Shown piece after piece: positions 35,081 through 47,476 of a DNA stretch of 64,000 nt. The notes under the pieces were generated by a model, which worked only from the letters and a program-made list of their open reading frames with translations, was not told the DNA's origin and made no database searches. Origin of the DNA: Anisodus tanguticus. Lineage: Eukaryota > Streptophyta > Magnoliopsida > Solanales > Solanaceae. The stretch is taken from positions 47,455,052 through 47,519,051 of the forward strand of contig CM067549.1 in assembly GCA_034509755.1 (NCBI GenBank), in the 5' to 3' direction. The position numbers and the translations under genes are program-made. Positions within the stretch are counted from its first letter, which is position 1. Each line of letters starts with the position of its first letter.

Positions 35081-35334
35081 CTTTGTTTACACGTGCTAAT
35101 ATTTTCACGCACTTTGTTTACACGTGTCAACTTTTTTACACATTTTTGTTTACACGTGCTAATATTTTCACACAACTTTATTTACATGTGCCAATATTTT
35201 CACACACTTTTATTTATACGTGCTAATATTTTACGCACCTTTGTTTACACGTGTCAAGATTTTCACGCACCTTTATTTATACGTGTCAAAAATTTCACGC
35301 ACCTTTATTTACACGTGCCAAAATCTTCATATCT
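35081..35334 (+). repeat. minisatellite, about 8 copies of a 32-bp unit
   Basis: Unit 'tttgtttacacgtgctaata' plus 'ttttcacgcacc', repeated with point changes. Each unit carries an ACGTG core, the G-box type sequence bound by bZIP/bHLH factors. A spurious repetitive reading frame crosses it. About 1.1 kb upstream of the distal DCL2 promoter copy. Confidence 0.92.
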
Positions 35335-35837
35335 TTGTCATCGAGACATTAGTTAGTTACTTTCTAAGAAAATGTAAAATTATAATTTCTTAAAATAAAA
35401 TTTTAAAAATTGGATTCACTAGTTTGCAACCAAATCATAAAACTTTTTGATAAAGTTGAAATCAGAATCCATGGAATGTGAAATTCTTTTTTTTCCTAGT
35501 ATAGATAGTGTGACAATTTGATGTTTTTTAACCATTAAAACAAGTGATTTCTTAATCAAATACCGTGAGTTCGAGCCTTATAATGCAAAATTTCTTAGTA
35601 GGAACAGTGACGGCCTAAATGTGAAGCAAGTGAAGCGGATGTTTTTGGGCCCTAAATTTGGGGGATTTTTTAACAATAATAAGTTTTCAAAAAATCTTTA
35701 GGAAAATGTTGAGAACTTTTTAGTGGAAAGGTAAAATGAAATTCATATAAAAAATGTCAAAAGTACACCCAAATAATCACATTTTTGCTAGTTTCATACC
35801 TCAACTTTCCATTATTCTATTTACCTATCTAACACTC

Positions 35838-36250
35838 TGTTTGGATGGTTGTTACGTATTATTTCATAATGTATCGTATTGTATTGTATAGATTGTATTA
35901 TACGTATTGTATTGTTGTGATAAATATAATATTTGAATAGATTGTATCATTTTTCGTCGTTACATAATGTCACACATCAGCAATTCACCTGAAAAGTAGG
36001 GTATGGAGTAGAGTTACTATAAAAATATATGATAAATGCTAAAATAAGATTATTACATGTAATAAATAGAGACAAAATAAGAAAATAAAATAAGATAACG
36101 ACGGGATAACTCAAAATCAGTCGTTACATAAAATGATACTTTTATCGTTACATAACGATGAATTTAACGATACGATACAATCAAATTTAAATAACAATCA
36201 AAACAAACATTGAACACAACACAATACAATAGGTAACAACCATCCAAACA
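35838..36250. mobile_element. MITE with 18-bp perfect terminal inverted repeats
   Basis: Ends 'tgtttggatggttgttac' (35838-35855) and its exact reverse complement (36233-36250). Internal sequence is AT-rich with several 'cgttaca(t/c)' motifs and no ORF. TIR style suggests a hAT-derived element, but I could not find a convincing 8-bp target duplication, so the superfamily is provisional. Confidence 0.8.
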
Positions 36251-37498
36251 AGCTGTAAGTTATCGCTCATTTTGTATTAAGACACACCTTGATGCTGAGT
36301 TGGCCTTCACACGTTTGTTGTCTATTCATTTTAAATATTTATTCAACTCAACATCGGGGTGTATTTTAATAGAAAGGGAGTGATAGTTTAGGTCTGTAAA
36401 AAAAATAATCGATAGTTGAGGTATGAAACTCGCAAAAAAAAAATTAAGTATGTTTTTTACCATTAATTTATTATCAATTATAAATATTATTATATGAAAA
36501 AATAGATTATAGAATAATTATTCATAATTTTGCATCTCAAAAATCTAGTCCATAAAGGAAATTCTAGATTTTTAATTTATAAGTTTTGGATCAGAATTTA
36601 GTGAAAAAGTGAGTACTATTTTCAGTGATGGGGAGAAACTGTTGAAATCTTTGTCTTCAAGGAATGAATTATCACCAGTGGAACACTACAACTTTTCTTT
36701 TGATGTGGAAAGGAAAGACCGTTGAAAACTTAGTCACCAAGGAAAGCTTCAATATATGGGACAAAAACAAATGGACAAACTAACTTTTTATATTACAGAA
36801 TACAGACTCAAGGATTACAATTCTTATATTATTATTAATCTTTGCATTATTACTTTTTGTATTACAACTCCTGTAAATTTGTTTTTAAACCAAATGATTC
36901 ATTGTTCCTACTATGTCAAATATAGTAATTCGTAAGTGTACTATCAAATAATGTAATAGAATTATTAGAATTCATTCATTCTTTTGAGAGGTCTCGAATT
37001 GAAGTTTTAAAAATAAAAAATTTCTTAGTTGGGAGCTTAATTTTCACCCTCTTAGTGGGCCTATTAATGTGCATCTAAATTAATCTGACATTGAATAACG
37101 AATATTAGAAGAAGTATTATAGGTATAATTAGATGAGTCAAGATAAATATATTTCGATAAGACGACTTCGATGACCAACAAGAGTTGTAGTGAAATGGAT
37201 AAGATCATTCACCCTTAATTAGATATTTCGAGTTTAAACTTTAGGCGTGAAAAAATTCTGGCATTTTCTCTTTAAATGGGCCTTACACGGTGCAGATTCA
37301 AATTAATCTGGGATCTAATATTAATATCAAATACCAAATGCAACAACAATAACAACAAACTAAATATAATTCTAGTCAGATTTGAAAAGGCCGATGGTGA
37401 GTACGCAGACCTTACCCTTGTGACAGAGAGGTGATTATTAATATCAGTTATCAAATAAAAAACCAAAATGAACATAAGGTGACTTACATGTATCAAAT
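36251..37498. other. intergenic, nothing recognised
   Basis: AT-rich DNA with no coding potential; small ORFs lack any domain. Confidence 0.5.
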
Positions 37499-37823
37499 CA
37501 CTTTTGTTATTAGGGCTAATTACATGGATCAAAAACTAGTTTCATCCCAAGAACAACCTTATAAATTTGTCTTTTTCCTCCTGTTTTGTGTATAGTGAAT
37601 TATTTTTGGGTAGTTTGGTAGTATATACAGTATAGTTTTTAAGAGAGTTGTTTTGATACATCACTTTTGTTATTAGGGCTAATTCCATGGATTAAAAACT
37701 AGTATCATCCCAATAACAACCTTATAAATTTGTATTTTCCTCCTGTTTTGTGTATAGTGATTTTTTTTTTTGGATAGTTGGGTAGTATATATAATATAGT
37801 TTTTGAGAGAGTTGTTAATTTTT
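37499..37823. repeat. two-copy tandem duplication (period 163 bp)
   Basis: 'cacttttgttattagggct' starts both copies (37499 and 37662), and 'tttcctcctgttttgtgtat' recurs in each. Identity is high, with small indels. Confidence 0.88.
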
Positions 37824-38988
37824 GAATCATATATATCATTCATTTGCTTCATAGGTATTATCTGATTATATTTTGACAAATTATTTTATTTATCACAATA
37901 AAATTTACAATCAAACAATTATATATTGAATTACTATCTGTTGGTTGCAAAAGTAGTTATTCGATTTTTTTGGATTATTTTGCTCCTTTAAATGATAAAT
38001 ATTTACAAGGAAATTGTTTTGTTCCATTTCATAATTAATTAAATGAACATTCACTAATCTTATAAGCTATAATTACTTGTTTAGTGTAATACTTTATGAA
38101 CTTGCATATCAATCCCTGTGAAACTAAGAAATTGTTCATGTTCTTAGCTTCTTGCTTCCTTAATATTTAGAACTTTTTTAAACGGGCTGGCCTATGTCAT
38201 CCAAACACTTGCAGGCTATTAAATTTGACAAACTAGTATGGGATTATGGGTCAGCCTATATTTAAAAGGCTTTTAACATGTTTAATTGCTTGGCCTAAAT
38301 AATTGCAATTGCTAACCGAATATATAATAAATATACATTAATTATGCAGAATATGTGTTTATTATACGTATATCATACATTAATATATAAAATATACATT
38401 TTCTAATTATTATTTTGGTGGGCCGCTGTATAATGTAAATTTTTATATCTTAAAAGGGTCTTAAAAAGAATTTTTTATACTCACAAACGGAAAAGGACCC
38501 CGATTACCAGTTTTAAAGATACTTTTCAACTAATCACCCAACATAATAAAACTTTGTCAAAGCAGCAACTTAGGGAACCGGGAAGGGGTCATTTGCACTT
38601 CTATTATGTGTTGGTCTTTAATTTTTGCCCCTCAAAGTAAATAATTTTTCTTGCAAGGTATAAATTTATAATTTTACATCATAATATTTTACAAGTTATG
38701 TCTCATGCCCTTAAGAAACTTATGCCCGCTAGGTATAAGTTCAATTTTTAAGAACAAAAATTAAAGACCATCCATTTGAAAGGAAAACCATGCAATTTTT
38801 TCAAATGGGGAGTCCCTTAATTTTAGATTAATATTTTTATTTCTCTCAACCACCTAATGCTAATCCTTATCTCTCTACTTTGCCATCTACCGGTCCATTC
38901 CCATCTTTAACTTTAAAGCCACCAATGGTAGGGGGTTTGGCAGAACCTTACCTGTTCATATCAATATAATTATTGTTATATGGAGGGA
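37824..38988. other. intergenic, nothing recognised
   Basis: AT-rich; no ORF with recognisable features and no clear repeat ends. Confidence 0.5.
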
Positions 38989-39418
38989 TGAAATTAAATC
39001 AAAATTAATAATTTAAAATTTATTAGAATTTTATATTTGGTAATTTATTTAATTCAAGTATAGTTAGGATTTATTTATCAAAGTCATATAGGAATAGATT
39101 ATTTAGTCCTAGTCTATGTTGGTTTCTAGTATTATAAATAGGAGTGTTCAGTTACATATTTTTCTTATTTGAGAGGTAGCTTAGATTATAGTGAGATTCA
39201 AGAATTTTTAGTTATTGAGTAAAGCCTCCTACCTCCTCTCTCTAGTTTGATAAATTTCTTCTATATAGTCATTGTTGGATCTTTCAATTGTGCTTATATT
39301 ATTCTTTCGAGTATTTTTATTTCCTTCAAATTGGTATCAGATCCTGTGTGAGATCCGATCAAAGCTTGTGTGAGACCCGGACAAAGTCTTTGTGAGATCC
39401 AACATATATAAAAGAATA

Positions 39419-40010
39419 TGGATATTTCATATTTACCAAATTATCCCCTTTTTGTGTTTGACGGCAAAAAATATTTTGAGAGTTGGTATCAGCAGATGAA
39501 GAATTTTTTCAAAGTTGTTGGACTATGGTCCATCATTGATAAAGGATTCGTGGAAACCCCATAAGACACAATATTGACTGGTGAAGCCGTTATACAATTA
39601 AAAAAAAATAGACAATTGGATCATAAGGCATTCTACTGCCTTAATATACAATAAATATTTGCATGCAAAATCAGCAAAGGAGGCATGGACAATATTGGTG
39701 AAATCATATCGACGTGTTGCAGACGTGAAGGGAGAGAAACTTCAAGAGCTTTGGAGACAGTATGGGTTGGCCCAGATGAAACAAACAAAATCTGTCAAAG
39801 AATTTTTTACAAAAATTACAGAAATTGTTAATGGTATGAAGGTCAATGGAGAAGTTTTGGAAGAAGTTAAATTTGTTGAAAAGATACTGCAATCTCTAAG
39901 ATTAGAGTTTCACACAAAGAAGACAACTTTTAAGGCTACACATGATCTTATATTTCGAGACTTGATGATCTAGAAGATGAACTTGTGACATATGAGATGT
40001 CGTTGAATAA
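39419..40010 (+). pseudogene. copia Gag remnant
   Basis: Starts at ATG 39419 with 'FDGKKYFESWYQQMKNFF', the usual N-terminus of copia Gag (UBN2-type). After a stop near 39561 and frame changes, 39659-39973 gives 'SAKEAWTILVKSYR', 'LQELWRQYGLAQMKQTKSV' and 'EVKFVEKILQSLRLEF', the conserved Gag core. No zinc knuckle follows. Confidence 0.85.
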
Positions 40011-40599
40011 AAACAGAATTGAGATAGTGGAGGGGTCATTTCAAACAAAGGATGACCAACCAAAAGAAAAGAAGAGTCATCAAATCTGGCAGAAATAAAT
40101 GAAGAAGGCCAGAATTCAGAAATAGTGAAGAAAACAAATGAAGACATAAGTAATTTTATTGTGGTATGGATATATTTTATTGCAAAGCAGACTCCAATAC
40201 TATTCAAACTGATTTGCTAATAATTTCTGAGATAGATAAAAATGATGATTTGGTTGAAATTGATGCTCTTTTGATAAAGCCTACTAGTGTTTTAAGAGAT
40301 AAGACGTGTAATAGACATGATTGATATATACGAGTTAGGGCTATTGAAAATGAAATAGAAGTACCCGCCATTATTACACAAGAAAAATTATTTGAAGGTA
40401 TTGAAGATGAATCTAGTGATGAGAGAAGAAAAAGATTTCAACAAGAGAAAGTTTATGATGATCTTCCCAAAATTGAAGCAGAAGTAATCAAGGGTTCAGA
40501 TCTACAACTGAAGTGCATGATTATGGAGATTGAAGATGCAATCAATTTCGCGCCATTAGTCGAGATTGTATGTTTTGAAGAGCATGAAAAATTGTTAAT

Positions 40600-40930
40600 T
40601 GACAATACTACTCTACCACATATAAAAAGGCGAATTGAAGTTAAATGGACATGTAAGGTCAAGTACAAATCAATTGGAGAAACATATGATTTTAAGGCAA
40701 AACTAGTTATTCAAGGATACAAGAAGAGGAAAACATATGATGATGATATTTCGAAGATGTTTAACATGGAGAAAGTCAAAAGTAATTTTGAATCGTGTTG
40801 GAGATAAACTGAACCTGACTAAAGAAGGCACCCGCAATTTTATCAATGCTACATATTTCAGAAAATTGTTTCAGAGTCTACGGTGGTTAACTTCTACAAG
40901 ATATGATATTGTTCATCACGCTCAAGTTTG
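40600..40930 (+). pseudogene. copia RT and RNase H scraps
   Basis: 'IEVKWTCKVKYKS' and 'FKAKLVIQGYKK' (40630-40730) match the start of copia RT. 'NATYFRKLFQSLRWLTSTRYDI' style sequence at 40845-40910 matches the RT-RNase H connection. About 700 bp of RT between them is deleted, including the catalytic residues. Confidence 0.75.
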
Positions 40931-41287
40931 AACATCTTGGTTTAAGGGAGGCTATGTTGAAATTAAATCAAGATTAATAATTTAAAATTGATTAGAATTT
41001 GAAATTTGGTAGTTTATTTAATCCAAGTATAGTTTTATCAAAGTCATATAGGAATAGGTTTTCTAGTCCTAATCTATGTTGGTTTTCTAATATTATAAAT
41101 AGGGTGCTCTGTTACATATTTTTTTAGGTTGAGAGGTATCTTAGATTATAGTGAGAGTCAAGAGTTTTGAGTTATTGCTTAAAGTCTCCTACCTCTTCTA
41201 TCTAGTTTGATAAATTTCTTCTATATAGTCATTATTGATTTTTTCACTTGTGCTTATATTATTCTTTCGAGTATTTTTATTCCTTCA

Positions 41288-43212
41288 TGAAGTGAATGTT
41301 TTATCCTTTCCTCTATGTAATATAATTAAGATAAATAGCTCATTTGTGTACAAAATGTGACCTAAATCAGAGATGAAGTTAAGATTAATACATAAGCTGA
41401 GAGAGGAGGACAACTTCCAAAAATCTTTATGAGCTCTCAGAATGTAGGAATTACTCTAAAAATTAACAATTGTGCTATCCATGATAAAAACTAAACGAAT
41501 TATTTTTAAGTCTAATTCTAAAATTTGGTCTGCATATTTGATCATTCTTCAATGAGACTTTAACTTATCTTGGCAAAGACAAATTATGATATATCAATTT
41601 CTTGGCATCTGAAAATTTTGCTCTCCAAAATAGATTAGGTGCGGAAGAGACTTTATTTAGTCATACTGTATTAGTTTTGGTTTTAATTTTAAAGACCAAT
41701 AAAATTTGATATTTTTTATTTTTAAGTAAAACATAATCGAGAAAATCGAACTAAATTGAATATGTTTATATATATATATATATATATACTTCTCAATATT
41801 TATTATGTTTTTGTATTCTTGGTTTTTAGTCCAGTTTGTTACCTTTACAACAATCTTGTTTTTAACATTTATATTCTAGTTTGATTTGTAATCTTTATTT
41901 TGATAGATTTAAGAACTATTTCTTTTTTAAAAATAACTTGTGTTTGAGTCCTTACACTATTCATAATTGTTTAATTCAATTATCATAAGGTATTCTAGTA
42001 AATGACACTATTTTGGTATATATTTTTATTTAATCTATTTTCACTACTAAAAATAGAAATTAGCGAAGGACAGATTAAATTATGTTGTTAAATAAGAAAA
42101 TTCATTGCTCATCCTATTTAGCGGCAGATTAATGATGAATTATCTAAAAATTATGTTAGCTACGAACAATTTAGCGATGATTAGCGACTAAGTTTCTAGT
42201 TAATTCCCTTTTTGTTTCTTGTAATGTTGTAAACATTTATTTCTAAAAACAATTGTGTATTTTCATCCTCCATTACTTTATGTTTTTCGATCATCTTCTG
42301 TTACCTTGAAAACACCGTGAAACACATTTAATGGCTCTGAATAATTTGTTTGCCTTTGTTTTTGTACTCCTAGGGATAGCCACTAAGGAATAATTGTTTT
42401 AGGTGTATTTTAACCCGTCTAAATTCAATCTAACCGACTCATTTGACATGACCTCTAAATAGAAATAGTCAAACTAGTCCATAGAACAACAAACTAAGTC
42501 ACGAGGATAAATAGGGGCAAGTCCACATATATCACCAATTTTGTAACCCCAGATAGTGTATAAATATTGTAAGTTTAGCCACTTCGGATTAACTTCAACA
42601 TACAAATAATCCGTTGCATAAGCAAAAGGAAAAAGCAGGAAGAACGTATGCGAGGAAGTGAGACGAGTTGCGAAATAGTAACAATCTAACTTACTATTGA
42701 TAACTAAATGTCTATTGATTGTATTACTACTAAAAAGGAAAAAATTAGCATCGGTAAAGTAAGTTCTTTGAGATTCAATTTCAAATTATGTGAGATTGTA
42801 ACAATTCAAATAGTGTCACTATAACAGGACCGTTTCTACATGTTGCACAAATGTTACTTACTTTATACTCAACTAATACTAATTAATGCTACTCATAAAC
42901 ATAAAATTAGAAAAGTGGCCTGAAAGTGGAGAAAATCTCCATTCCCACCTCCAAAAATGTTATTCCCCTTATAAAGTGGGTCCTCATAATTAAAAACGAC
43001 TCTGATATATGATTATGATAGCATTTCCCGGGTCAAACTGAAAAGTAAGACTAATAACTGAAAGAGAATAGACTATTAGTCATTCGTCGAACAAAAAAGA
43101 ATATTTATAGAAATATTTTCTAGTACTCATCTTTTTTTATGTGTACTCTTTTCTTTTAAAAAAGAGAATGAGAAATTTAGCACATTTCACCTAGTCAATA
43201 AAGCCAAGAAAG
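41288..43212. other. intergenic; possible CACTA-type fragment
   Basis: No gene. Around 42044-42190, 'cactactaaaaatag' followed by repeated 'ttagcga' motifs resembles the end and subterminal repeats of a CACTA (En/Spm) element, but no second end was found. A TA microsatellite lies at 41768-41789. Confidence 0.35.
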
Positions 43213-43227
43213 AAAAATAAGATTGTC

Positions 43228-43474
43228 GGTTGGCATGGGACAGCGTGGGTTCGATTCCCCGCAAGCACGAAGAAACTCTGCATGTTGGGGAATTTGACCT
43301 TTTCTCATTGATCAGTTGTACGCTCCCAGAAAAACTGGCCACCGGATCACATCCAGCGATTTACCTGATAATAGTGTTGAAGGACCGATGCTATTACCTC
43401 CAGGACGTCTGGGTAATACCAGTGAAATAGTCAGGCGCAAGCCTGGAAACCTGAATTATCAAAAAAAAATAAAA
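43228..43474 (+). mobile_element. SINE with A-rich tail and target duplication
   Basis: Contains box B-like 'gggttcgattcccc' (43247-43260) and ends in a poly(A)-like tract (43461-43480). The flanks repeat 'ataag(a/g)ttgtc' (43218-43227 and 43479-43489), a target duplication with one mismatch. Box A is less clear. It is not the same family as the SINE in DCL2. Confidence 0.75.
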
Positions 43475-43489
43475 AAAAATAAGGTTGTC

Positions 43490-46226
43490 TGTCAAAGCTT
43501 TTTGGCCAATGAATATATTTTTTAGGTCCCACTTGAAAACATCTTTTGAATAACGAGCTAACTTCTTTCATCCAAAAGGAAGTTATATTCGCATTTCAAA
43601 ATATACGCTTACTTTTTAACTTATTGGAGTATTACAACACCAACTTTATATTAAGTGTAATTTTAAATAGGGTCTGAAAAGAATGGTGTGTACTCATATT
43701 TTACTCCTATCTTGTAAATATATAGAGGCTATTTTCGAATGACCCTCTGCTCAAGTAATTAAGTGTATCAAAACAGATTTGAAAAAGAAAATAATGAGAA
43801 AAGAACATTATCAACAACAAGTAATACGATAACTGAAGCAAAAGAAACAACAGATAATAATAGAATCAAGGAATAAGATAATATACGAGTAATAATAATA
43901 ATAATGCTGATAGACAAAACTTAACAACACTGGACTACCTACTATACTAACTTTCTACCTTAATTCTCTTATATCTAAATTCATGTCATTGATAAGTTGT
44001 AGGCGCATCATGTTATGTCTAATCACCTCTCTACAAAATCTGTAATATATGGATGAGAAAATTTACCACTAGCAAAAAAAAATTCTGGGTAAATATATGA
44101 GAAAAATATTCATCATTTTAACTATGGTTAAGGTTTCTACTTTAGTTAGTTAAATCAAAACATTGATAAGACGCGTGTCATCCATCTAAGTAAGAAATTG
44201 AATAAAATGAAGATAGAAAATAGAGGGGAACCAAATCTTCTTCTCTCAAACACTTTTGTCCAACCAAAGGCGGACCAAGATGCATCATTACTTTCGACGT
44301 AAATAAAACTTGTCACTAGCTATAGAAATCGATAATCAAGGTGTATTTGTGTCGCTTAGATCTATTTTGGATTAGCTCGGCTCGATTTACTATCTTTTTA
44401 ATTTGTAAATGGCCCAAAATAAAGCATTTATTTTCTCTAAAAAGAATAGCTCAATTTCCTAAAGGTTGTGAATTTGACATAAATAAGTTTATGGGAGCTC
44501 TTTTCGTTTTTCCTGTGGAATAAGGTGTGAACTTCATATAGATGTAAACTATCTTTTTTTTCATTTTGTAAGGGTGTCAAAAGCTACGTAAAGTAAAAAA
44601 ACAAGAGATGAAATAAATTGAATGTCAATTCTGTTTCTGAATGTCAGCAATTATGTCGTCCGACACCAGCAACAACACTTAGCAAAATAGAAACTTTAAA
44701 GAGTAAATGCAGCGAAATTTAAAGAACACAAAAGTTTAAATTTTCATAAGTTATATATATTATATAACTTATGATGGTCAATGACCAGATGTATTGTATA
44801 TATATTATATACAAAAGTACAAATTCATTTACAGATTTACAATATAAAACGGAAAGTAATTAAAAGTTAAAGTCGCAGATGACTTCTGCCTGAAAAATAT
44901 AACTAAGTATACATAGACAACCTCTCATTACAATTGCTCCATATAAAACTAATCTACAATCTAAACAACAATTGTAATGTTTGACAGAATGTTGTCGACA
45001 CACTCAGGCAACAGTGGTGATCCAGATTTCTGAGATGAAATCCCGAGAGCTCCCTTGGTATTTTTGCAATCTGATTATGGATATCGATTCACTGTTGTAG
45101 CCTCTCTATTTATAGTAGAGAGACTTCCTTGAAAAACTCATAGATCCATTGAGAAGGTTGAGGGAATGATGGGCAACTGATGTGTTTGTTGGAGAAGATC
45201 ATGGAGTAAAATGTTCTAACATCTTTGACTTGTTCCTCACGCAAAGAAACATCGTTGACTCGTTCTTCCCACATTTTTCACCAGCTCCTTTTTACCTTGC
45301 CAAGTCATTTTTACTTCATAGTAATATTTACAAAAATATTACTTCATTCCGTGAATTAAGGCAAAATTGTTTTTTGAATATGTTGGTCCGAATGCTGTGA
45401 CATTTGTCCCAACATTTTTATGCATTCAAATCAGTACTTCAAAAGATATGTTGGGTCAAATGTCACAACATCAAACCCATGACATTAACACATTTAAAAA
45501 TAACTGAAGATTTTTTTTGTAAAAAAGTGCACTAGTGTTTAGATGAACTTGAGCAAATTAAAAAGGGGAGGTTCCTAAACGAATTATTCGGTTCTCCAAA
45601 TTAAAACTCGGCAATCATTAATTAATCATGTTTTAGCTAATTTAACTATTGGAAAGTAAGATAATTATTGGAGTTGGAGGGTAAATAAAAATGAACTTCT
45701 GATTTTCTCTTCTTTTTACCTCTTTCTTATAGATCTGATCTTCTAATTTAGTTTAATCCAATTGCAACCCCAAGAGTGAAAGAAATATGTAGAAATTTGA
45801 GGCTAATTGTTAAGGAAATTGATTTTGAGTCTAACTCAATTTAAAAGCTAGCCCAAGAAGTAATGCACATAATTAAATGAGATGACATATCCTAAGTGGT
45901 TAACTTATTTACGTTGTGAGCGCTAGCTTAAGAACACACCCAAAAACAAAAAATCAAACTGAAGTGTGTTTAATATATAGGATCAATTTTTTATGTGTTC
46001 AGATGTTCAATCGAAATATATCGTAGTTCAAGTGTTAGCAACAAATTCAAGGGGTTGTTGATATATTTCGTCCTATTAATTTCATGAGATACGTAATAAT
46101 TCTCACAAACATATCTAACCCTTCAATTTTTTAGTGGGAAAAGAACACTACTATACCACCTACTAACCATCTTTGAACAATATACCGTAGTACTAGTAAT
46201 TACGTATAGGCTCCTATAATTATTTA
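43490..46226. other. intergenic, two hairpins, no gene
   Basis: AT-rich DNA. A 29-bp palindrome with 13-bp perfect arms ('cataagttatata') lies at 44743-44771. A 72-bp inverted repeat with 20-bp arms and one mismatch ('tgtgacatttgtcccaacat') lies at 45396-45467. Sequence around 44990-45470 has an LTR-like feel but no second copy in the window. Confidence 0.5.
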
Positions 46227-46465
46227 CTCCCTCTATACCATAATAAGTGATTGTTTAGGCCTTTTAATTTTTTCCAAAATAAGTGATTCATTAGAAATTC
46301 AAAAATACTTTGGGCAGTTTCTTTCAAACTTGTCCTTGTTTAAATAATCAATATTCATTAACTACATTTTCTTTTTTTAGGTATTAATTAAGGATAAATT
46401 AGTAAAAACACTCATTTTTAAGGAGTGAGCACTTTAAGGAACCACTTATTATGGAACGGATGTAG
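46227..46465. mobile_element. Stowaway MITE
   Basis: 239 bp with the classic 'ctccctct...cataataagtg' start and matching 'cacttattatgg...gtag' end, flanked by TA target duplications (46225-46226 and 46466-46467). This is the Tc1/mariner-derived Stowaway family. No ORF. Confidence 0.92.
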
Positions 46466-46974
46466 TAATTGGTATGTACACTTCGTTTCATTCATTTAAC
46501 ATCGTTGTTAAGTAATTGGATTATAGTACATGGATATGAAATAAGTAGACATCGATCACTACACTAAATCGTCTCGTTCGATACAAATTAACAAGCATCG
46601 TATGCTGCGCGCTTGCCATATCTCATCTATTGAATCTGATTTCCACCATAGAGGAGATACCGAACATGCATGATCAGTTGATCAACACCTTAATTTGATG
46701 AGTTTCACATTACTCACTGCTTCAGATCATAAGCAAATAAAATACTAGCTGACAGTACTCTTGCTAACGAAGGAGCAAAAATATAATGAACTATATATCC
46801 GAAATGGTACTTATCACAAATGCAGCTCAAGGATTACCTTTCTGTATGTGTTTACGTACATTTTAGATTCTAATTTACAAGGTAGGGGTCCAATAATCCA
46901 AACTAGCAAGCTAGAACGATCTATCGAATCAATGCTTTAACTTACCTGGGCACGAATACATAGCATACAAATTA

Positions 46975-47178
46975 TTAAATCATGTCCTCATATGAACCCG
47001 AAACAGCAGGAAGTTGGATGGTGACGGATGGTGGTGGTGGCAAAAAATCATCGGCAGTAATTATACAGCAGCGGCGTATGATTTTGTACAAGCACCACCA
47101 TGCCATGGCTAGCATAGTAGATACAAAACCAAAGCTGAGAGCTACCTTAATAGTAATGTGGATGTTCAACTCCATCAT
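46975..47178 (-). CDS. possible small membrane protein, unrecognised
   Basis: 67-residue frame. Residues about 11-33 form a hydrophobic segment ('VALSFGFVSTMLAMAWWCLY') followed by a basic 'KIIRRCC' stretch and a Pro-rich acidic tail ('DDFLPPPPS'), the layout of a single-pass protein with a positive-inside rule. The base composition here is less AT-rich than the surroundings. An almost coextensive frame runs on the opposite strand and lacks a membrane segment. No family recognised; could be chance. Confidence 0.3.
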   Translation of the reverse strand: MMELNIHITIKVALSFGFVSTMLAMAWWCLYKIIRRCCIITADDFLPPPPSVTIQLPAVSGSYEDMI

Positions 47179-47476
47179 ATAATTACTACTATATGAATTA
47201 AAGTGTAATAATACTAGCTCAACTCTAATAATTAAATCCTCGTTATGTTTTATAATAGGGGTTTAGACTTTAGAGAAAAAAGTACTGTAACAATTAACAC
47301 TGACTTTAACTTTCATGATTACTGCCTTTTTGGAAAATACCAGACCAATGCCGCACTACAAATTTTCTTTATGCCATCATTACAAGTTGACCAAGTTCAA
47401 CTTCTCCTTTCCTTTGGCCTTTGGGTATCTCGTTATTGTTTGTGGGTCCCACCCGCTGTGTTTCAATTTCAGACTA

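Larger units (their letters stand above)
38989..41287 (+). mobile_element. deleted Ty1-copia element with both LTRs
   Basis: 5' LTR 38989-39328 and 3' LTR 40958-41287 (TG...CA ends, about 335 bp each, clearly divergent). The primer-binding site 'ttggtatcaga' at 39331 is complementary to initiator tRNA-Met. The 1.6-kb interior keeps only Gag and small scraps of RT/RNase H, so the element is non-autonomous. I could not confirm a target-site duplication. LTR divergence (many substitutions plus indels) indicates an old insertion. Confidence 0.9.

Noticed and set aside
35081..35334. CRISPR-like direct repeats
   Set aside because: Units are contiguous without unique spacers, and the genome is a plant nuclear one.
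35069..35356. 95-codon repetitive frame
   Set aside because: Arises from the 32-bp minisatellite; not a protein.
44743..44771. Palindrome with 13-bp arms as a terminator or miRNA
   Set aside because: Too short and AT-only for a precursor, with no neighbouring transcript to terminate.
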